From the IMG/VR virus record IMGVR_UViG_3300025617_000828, positions 1 through 35,491 of that record: 35,491 bases of DNA; one strand, given 5' to 3'. This stretch comes from a virus. Position numbers and translations under genes: made by a program. This document shows positions 33,101 to 35,491 of this stretch, in pieces. The number at the start of each line of letters is the position of its first letter. Position 1 is the stretch's first letter. The notes beneath the pieces are model-generated. The model did no database searches and was not told the origin of the DNA. It saw nothing but the letters and a program-made list of their open reading frames with translations.

Positions 33101-35490
33101 TGATTTGTTTTTGTATTATATAAAATAACACGCTTAATCTTATTAATGTCAACAGTTTCTTTAGCCTGTCTTAAGATAGACCACGTATATTTGTTATCTG
33201 GCCTTCTAAAGTCTACTACAATACCTTGACGACTTCCTTCTTGATTATTTAAGAACGGCAAGCCTACATAAATGTGATTATTTGATAATAAAACATTTCT
33301 ACCAAAATATCTAACTCCGCTGTCGTCAAAATCTATACTTTGTGCATATCCTAATGTGTCGCCCTGACGTTCGTAAATTCTAATTGCGCCTGCATCTTCT
33401 TCAATTTCTCTAAATTTAGAGAATTTGTTATCAAAATAAGTTGTATTATTATCAAATGTTGTTTCAGTAAATGAATCTCCGTTTTTAGATCCAACAATTA
33501 AACTATTTCCATCAAAGTCTAATGTAAATCCAAACAGCTCTGCTCTATCACCTGCTGGACTATGTAAAATTTGAGATTGTACAAATTCTCCGTTTACTTG
33601 TTTATATACATAAACAATTCCTTGATCTTCGTCAAACGTGTCGTCATATGGAGCACTAACTGCTATTAGCTTTCCATCTGCGCTCATCGCGACTTGAAAA
33701 CCGTATTGAGTTGTCTTGCTAGGAGCTTCAATAGATTGTGCTCTATAATACGATCCGCCAATATTTCTGTATATTACTAAGAGATTTGGTTTATTACTAT
33801 CATACTCTACCGATACCGCAAACACTTCTCCGTTATCGCTTGTATCAAAATCTCTAGCAAATTTAGTAAGTAAGTCTTGATCTAATATTGTGCTTATATC
33901 ACTTCCGACTAATAACCCTGTATCGTTAGGAACATACCCTACATATTCTTTAGGTTCTGTAATAATATTCCAGTTAGAAGGATCAAACGCTCCTGGCGCA
34001 ATGTTAGTTATTGCACTGTAAAGTACACCATCATAGTAAACAATATCATTCTCGTAATACGTTCTAGTATCATTAAATTCACCAGTATATTCTTTGTCAG
34101 TACCTAGTTCCCAAGAATAAGAATAGTTTCCGTCATCGCCTGCTTTAATAACATATATTTTACCTAAATTATTTCCTAATCCTGACCCATCTGTTTTTAC
34201 AAATAATCTATACAAGTCATTAAATTTAGTTAATTTAAAATCTGATCCTAAGAATGTATTATTATCTCGTTCAGGAATAACAAAAGAATTAAGTTTAACA
34301 AACTGTCCAACACCCCGTCTTTCGTAAATATGGTACATACCTTCGTTTACTAGTCCGCTTGCCGTTCCGCCTATCGATGCAGGAACATTATAAACTTGCA
34401 ACCAGTCATTATTTCCTTCTGCAGGAGCATTGGCCGGTCTTGGTATGCCGTCAACAATACCTTCTTGCCAGAACCAGTACTCTCCATCGAAGATATTATA
34501 ATACTCTTCATTAGTAGTATCAATTGCATCAGCAGGTTTCTGAGAATCTATCAAAACACCGGTATCAAGCACAATCATTCTGCCAATGCCTTCAGACGGT
34601 AATGGCAGACTTCGTGCCTGTATTTGTCCAAATACACGGAATCCAGCAGCTGGATCGTACAATAAGTCGCCTGATCCGTCTGCTAAAAATTGTATTTCTC
34701 TGTTTTCAAGAAAGATATCACCGGCGGCCCAATCACCACTGACACCTTTTACGTATATTCTTCCACTGTCAGTGTCAAACTTTTGATAAAATACAACTTC
34801 AGCAGTACCGAAATTTGTTACGTCTTGAACAATTATTCCTACTTTTGGTTCAATTGCTACTCCACCTAAGTTTTTAGTAATTTTAAAATCAATATATCCA
34901 TCCCAGATATCATAAACAGTGTGTTGTTTATTAATATCGCGAATATCTATTCCGATGTTGCTCGGATCTTTAAATGTGCCTGACAAAAACGCCGGCATCG
35001 GATTATAAAATAAATCAATTTTTGGATTATCTGGATCACCTTGTACAATCGATGCCGGTGTCAACGAATCCGTTAATTCATTTGGTGCTCTTAATACAAC
35101 CAACGACGATTTAAACTCTCCAATTTCTCCTCCAGGTCCTGGAAGACCGTCGTATGTCATAACACTTAACTGACTATTTCTTGTGTCATAACTTGATGTA
35201 ATTGAAGTATCAAAATCTAAAATATTATAATATTTTCTATCAGGGTCTGCTGCACCATTTGGAACAATGTCATAATAAACTAATCCCCTACCATCATCGG
35301 AATTAGTATCTCCTACAAAGTAAGAAGTTGAAGTATTGATTCTCCAATATCCTCTCCATTCGTCATCTGCGCCAACTGCTTGTTCTGCAGGAGCAACAGT
35401 AATATATTCACCTACATATTCGCCAATTGTTGTTTGAGCAGATCCTATTACGCCAAAACTTCCGTTTTGATTTTTAATGTATATTGTTAG
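27115..35490 (-). CDS. giant multidomain virion protein (5' partial)
   Basis: The frame is open from the TAA at 27115 to the window edge: 110 sense codons precede the first internal ATG at 35160, without a stop and with similar composition, so the gene starts outside and at least 2791 residues are visible. Numbered from the edge, about 540-770 is a beta-propeller-like region of FG-GAP type (GEVFAVSVE, GKLIAVSAPYDD, NSLIVGSKNGD, NHIYVGLPF). Around 1160-1215 and 1525-1585 are GxGY-x-x-x-P-x-(I/V)-x-I repeats. From about 1610 to 2375 come degenerate modules of 90-110 residues with a GxGxTxxFxL start, a V-x-V-N-G/D strand and a PPxxGxxI end. About 2535-2600 is an IPT/TIG-like domain. No protease or transmembrane signature is seen. 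It is likely a large baseplate or tail-fibre protein. Confidence 0.85.
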   Translation of the reverse strand, partial: LTIYIKNQNGSFGVIGSAQTTIGEYVGEYITVAPAEQAVGADDEWRGYWRINTSTSYFVGDTNSDDGRGLVYYDIVPNGAADPDRKYYNILDFDTSITSSYDTRNSQLSVMTYDGLPGPGGEIGEFKSSLVVLRAPNELTDSLTPASIVQGDPDNPKIDLFYNPMPAFLSGTFKDPSNIGIDIRDINKQHTVYDIWDGYIDFKITKNLGGVAIEPKVGIIVQDVTNFGTAEVVFYQKFDTDSGRIYVKGVSGDWAAGDIFLENREIQFLADGSGDLLYDPAAGFRVFGQIQARSLPLPSEGIGRMIVLDTGVLIDSQKPADAIDTTNEEYYNIFDGEYWFWQEGIVDGIPRPANAPAEGNNDWLQVYNVPASIGGTASGLVNEGMYHIYERRGVGQFVKLNSFVIPERDNNTFLGSDFKLTKFNDLYRLFVKTDGSGLGNNLGKIYVIKAGDDGNYSYSWELGTDKEYTGEFNDTRTYYENDIVYYDGVLYSAITNIAPGAFDPSNWNIITEPKEYVGYVPNDTGLLVGSDISTILDQDLLTKFARDFDTSDNGEVFAVSVEYDSNKPNLLVIYRNIGGSYYRAQSIEAPSKTTQYGFQVAMSADGKLIAVSAPYDDTFDEDQGIVYVYKQVNGEFVQSQILHSPAGDRAELFGFTLDFDGNSLIVGSKNGDSFTETTFDNNTTYFDNKFSKFREIEEDAGAIRIYERQGDTLGYAQSIDFDDSGVRYFGRNVLLSNNHIYVGLPFLNNQEGSRQGIVVDFRRPDNKYTWSILRQAKETVDINKIKRVILYNTKTNQLITNLDYIDVLQGKIPGIAEQELTYKTYYDPATYTTGSAVNVDITNSWGDAQTGQLWWDLTNAKFINPYQDSVIFSANNWNEPFSKINTIDVYEWVQSEYLPSEWDNLSGTDKGLSKGITGKSKYSDDAYVTKRIYDSASQTFKSYFYFWVGNKTTIPNIEGRNLSNRDVADLIRDPENESYRFISFISPTQFALHNCDSLIKGKDVALSIQYWTIENQDINIHNEYQIVTEGLEFSKPKRDIEAKWFDSLVGYDSANRAVPAPELSPKERYGSLNRPRQGWFVNRAEALKQLITRSNAVLKTNLIADDKDISRLTEKEQPPLITSNRYDRTVSTVSELQFVGVAKAEQAQLEPVIENGKIVRVNIINGGRGYLIAPSIQIVGNGVGGEIATEINAQGTVISATVISAGEYYNDNTRLSARRYTVLVDADETLNGKWALYERDTVAKTWIRVLSQSYNVDLYWQYEDWYDAGYGQFTEIDHLITYSFDLTSLNDSIGDVIKIENVGTGGWLLLEKINNEDNTDYSVNYKTIGRQNGTIQFKDTLYNVAESLVGYDTTSFDTLLFDSLPSVETRIILETIRDNIFIDELLIEYNNLFFASLRYVFSEQGYVDWVFKTSFIKARHNVGDLEQKINFQNDNLESYEKYIKEVKPYKTKIREYLSSYENLDNSQSMVSDFDLPPRYNPLTDSIQPQRIKIVDNQIISQDADLTTYPNKNWADNIGYEVSRIELSNNGSGYTSAPVITITGAGGSGATAVASLGRGGSISSITITNTGSGYLSQPTVLINGSIAVGGEAANAIAEIGNSSLRTMHSIVKFDRVSGVYEFTNLTTTETFTASGSTLNFNLKWPMDLKTTRVAVFVDNEEALGGQYTYSNVLDTTKGYDRHKGIVQFIDPPAVGTEIRIEYFKDINLLNAQDRINLAYEPTTDQFGKTLGQLMDGIDYGGVEVRSFEFGTTSGWDSSPWFTKGWDVYDTTFEDEIFRLDGSTIAIELSKPLEDGTEYNLYRMSYDSNGQLLDNRRMDDPDWDGSTVGTENNPQATMLPIVGDGETTTIFLDELNVPTSAEDSTEATIVIVVRKSTSDGSFIADPESYDTSISGGDLAYSSATGLNSEDINIDGDGFVTPTTSKGPEEVVPGQVLDSVNITVYEKPYGGSSIITSNSYIGDGATKIFDIGSNIVKNENLFVKVAYEILTNDQFTVDYDLNQLVFNTAPTNDARINIVNMGESSSSILDLDDFTGTGDTVEFLTSARWEDLAQAFVTVNGEEVEVSLIKSDETYEYANNFVIKFATPPATGANIKATLVSGTDDRVEKFSRVNIDTFIADGSTTEFDLAIAPFSTQPSGNYVIVKVNNTILNPGYTERFTVKENVRDYQLDLTQVPVASVNSPDIEVYLNGRQLEYLQEWTFEGAGSFDSSLLLDEQPGSTITLERGIATAGDILQVYIIRNGEYRFGYYDSADDFVRTPGTIHFDSAYSENDVITVYQFSNSDSQGIERMFFTVEEKTELTFESTRYFNFNLLERGLIELREPAKDAQYVWVVVNGELKTPSVDYKITDNKRYVEMVEPFNTGDEVQIIHFSENSVVNKFGWRQFKDMLNRTHYKRLTDVYTLAEDLNWYDRVIVLDNANGLPEPEYNAKYPGVIFIEGERIEYFSRDGNQLKQIRRGTLGTGVKEVYTVGTTIMEQGVDQTVPYKDNTEVITVTAGGYSQGSANYENSTGMGVSRITYNFNNNTAFPVRVPGVYEQICTVEGTGFTDRVKVFAGEVECTTRYISPTKLEFDVPGLPVGAYDLIIVNPFTSVPIDTPQTSFVVEGAIKSVQILLPFAPIPNPKSATNWYKSQESMGVDLIVPGRGYVIESTGTTDFTTIGAPNNNPGTEFIATGIGSGSGTVLDFVSIPYEYWEAQDIEMFVGGKRLRKTPISVYNYDAQDSPEGDITLEAEYAVNKNIGAYVRLTTPPDQGAKVNIIRKVGTLWAPEGIPLAQAETDVANFLRDKTTVLPR

Positions 35491-35491
35491 T

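Noticed and set aside
35160-35160. ATG at 35160 as the start of the giant gene
   Set aside because: The frame is open and protein-like upstream to the window edge, in register for 110 codons, with no ribosome site at this ATG.
1-35491. tRNA genes, CRISPR arrays, insertion sequences, integrase or attachment sites
   Set aside because: Gaps between genes are at most about 65 bp and contain none of these by eye.

Overview
The window is AT-rich DNA from what looks like a T4-like marine myovirus (cyanophage/pelagiphage type). The evidence is a minus-strand tail-fibre and baseplate-like module with collar-domain fibres, late-promoter octamers of the NATAAATA kind in front of structural genes, almost no intergenic space, and an accessory block of radical SAM, glycosyltransferase, desaturase and 2OG-oxygenase genes of the type carried by ocean T4-like phages. 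The host cannot be read from the sequence. I see no tRNA, rRNA, CRISPR array, insertion sequence or integrase.

Layout. (1) 1-3242, plus strand: three overlapping radical SAM genes (RS1-RS3). (2) 3237-5978, minus: radical SAM RS4, a small SAM methyltransferase and a fatty-acid desaturase. (3) 6034-7391, plus: a second desaturase, divergent from the first, followed by a protein of unknown function. (4) 7372-10049, minus: radical SAM RS5 and RS6 and a glycosyltransferase-like protein, behind a sigma70-type promoter (TTGACA-17-TATAGT) that would give a nearly leaderless mRNA. (5) 10081-19906, minus: an eleven-gene, almost gapless run behind a perfect-consensus promoter (TTGACA-17-TATAAT). From the promoter it reads: a small conserved protein, two GT8-like glycosyltransferases, an unknown protein, a glycosyltransferase paralogous to the one in (4), radical SAM RS7, a dTDP-glucose 4,6-dehydratase-like enzyme, a 2OG-Fe(II) oxygenase, a GT-B-like protein and two SGNH-like proteins. 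(6) 19972-35490, minus: late structural genes. These are a virion protein, three tail fibres sharing one N-terminal module (one ends in a tail-collar domain), a small structural protein, and a giant multidomain protein that is still open at the window edge, so at least 2791 residues are visible and its N-terminus is missing.

How the parts may fit together (inference). Seven radical SAM enzymes of three architectures sit among nucleotide-sugar, glycosyl-transfer, acyl-modifying and hydroxylating enzymes. The combination suggests a phage-encoded pathway that builds or remodels a glycan, lipid or glycopeptide on the host surface or on the virion. The substrate is unknown. The regulatory change from host-type promoters (regions 4 and 5) to NATAAATA late promoters (region 6) falls at about 19.9 kb and suggests that the accessory block is expressed before, or separately from, the virion genes.

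Start sites were moved inward for several genes where a longer ORF begins inside the upstream gene; the reason is given in each entry. Functions come from motif recognition by eye, without database searches.
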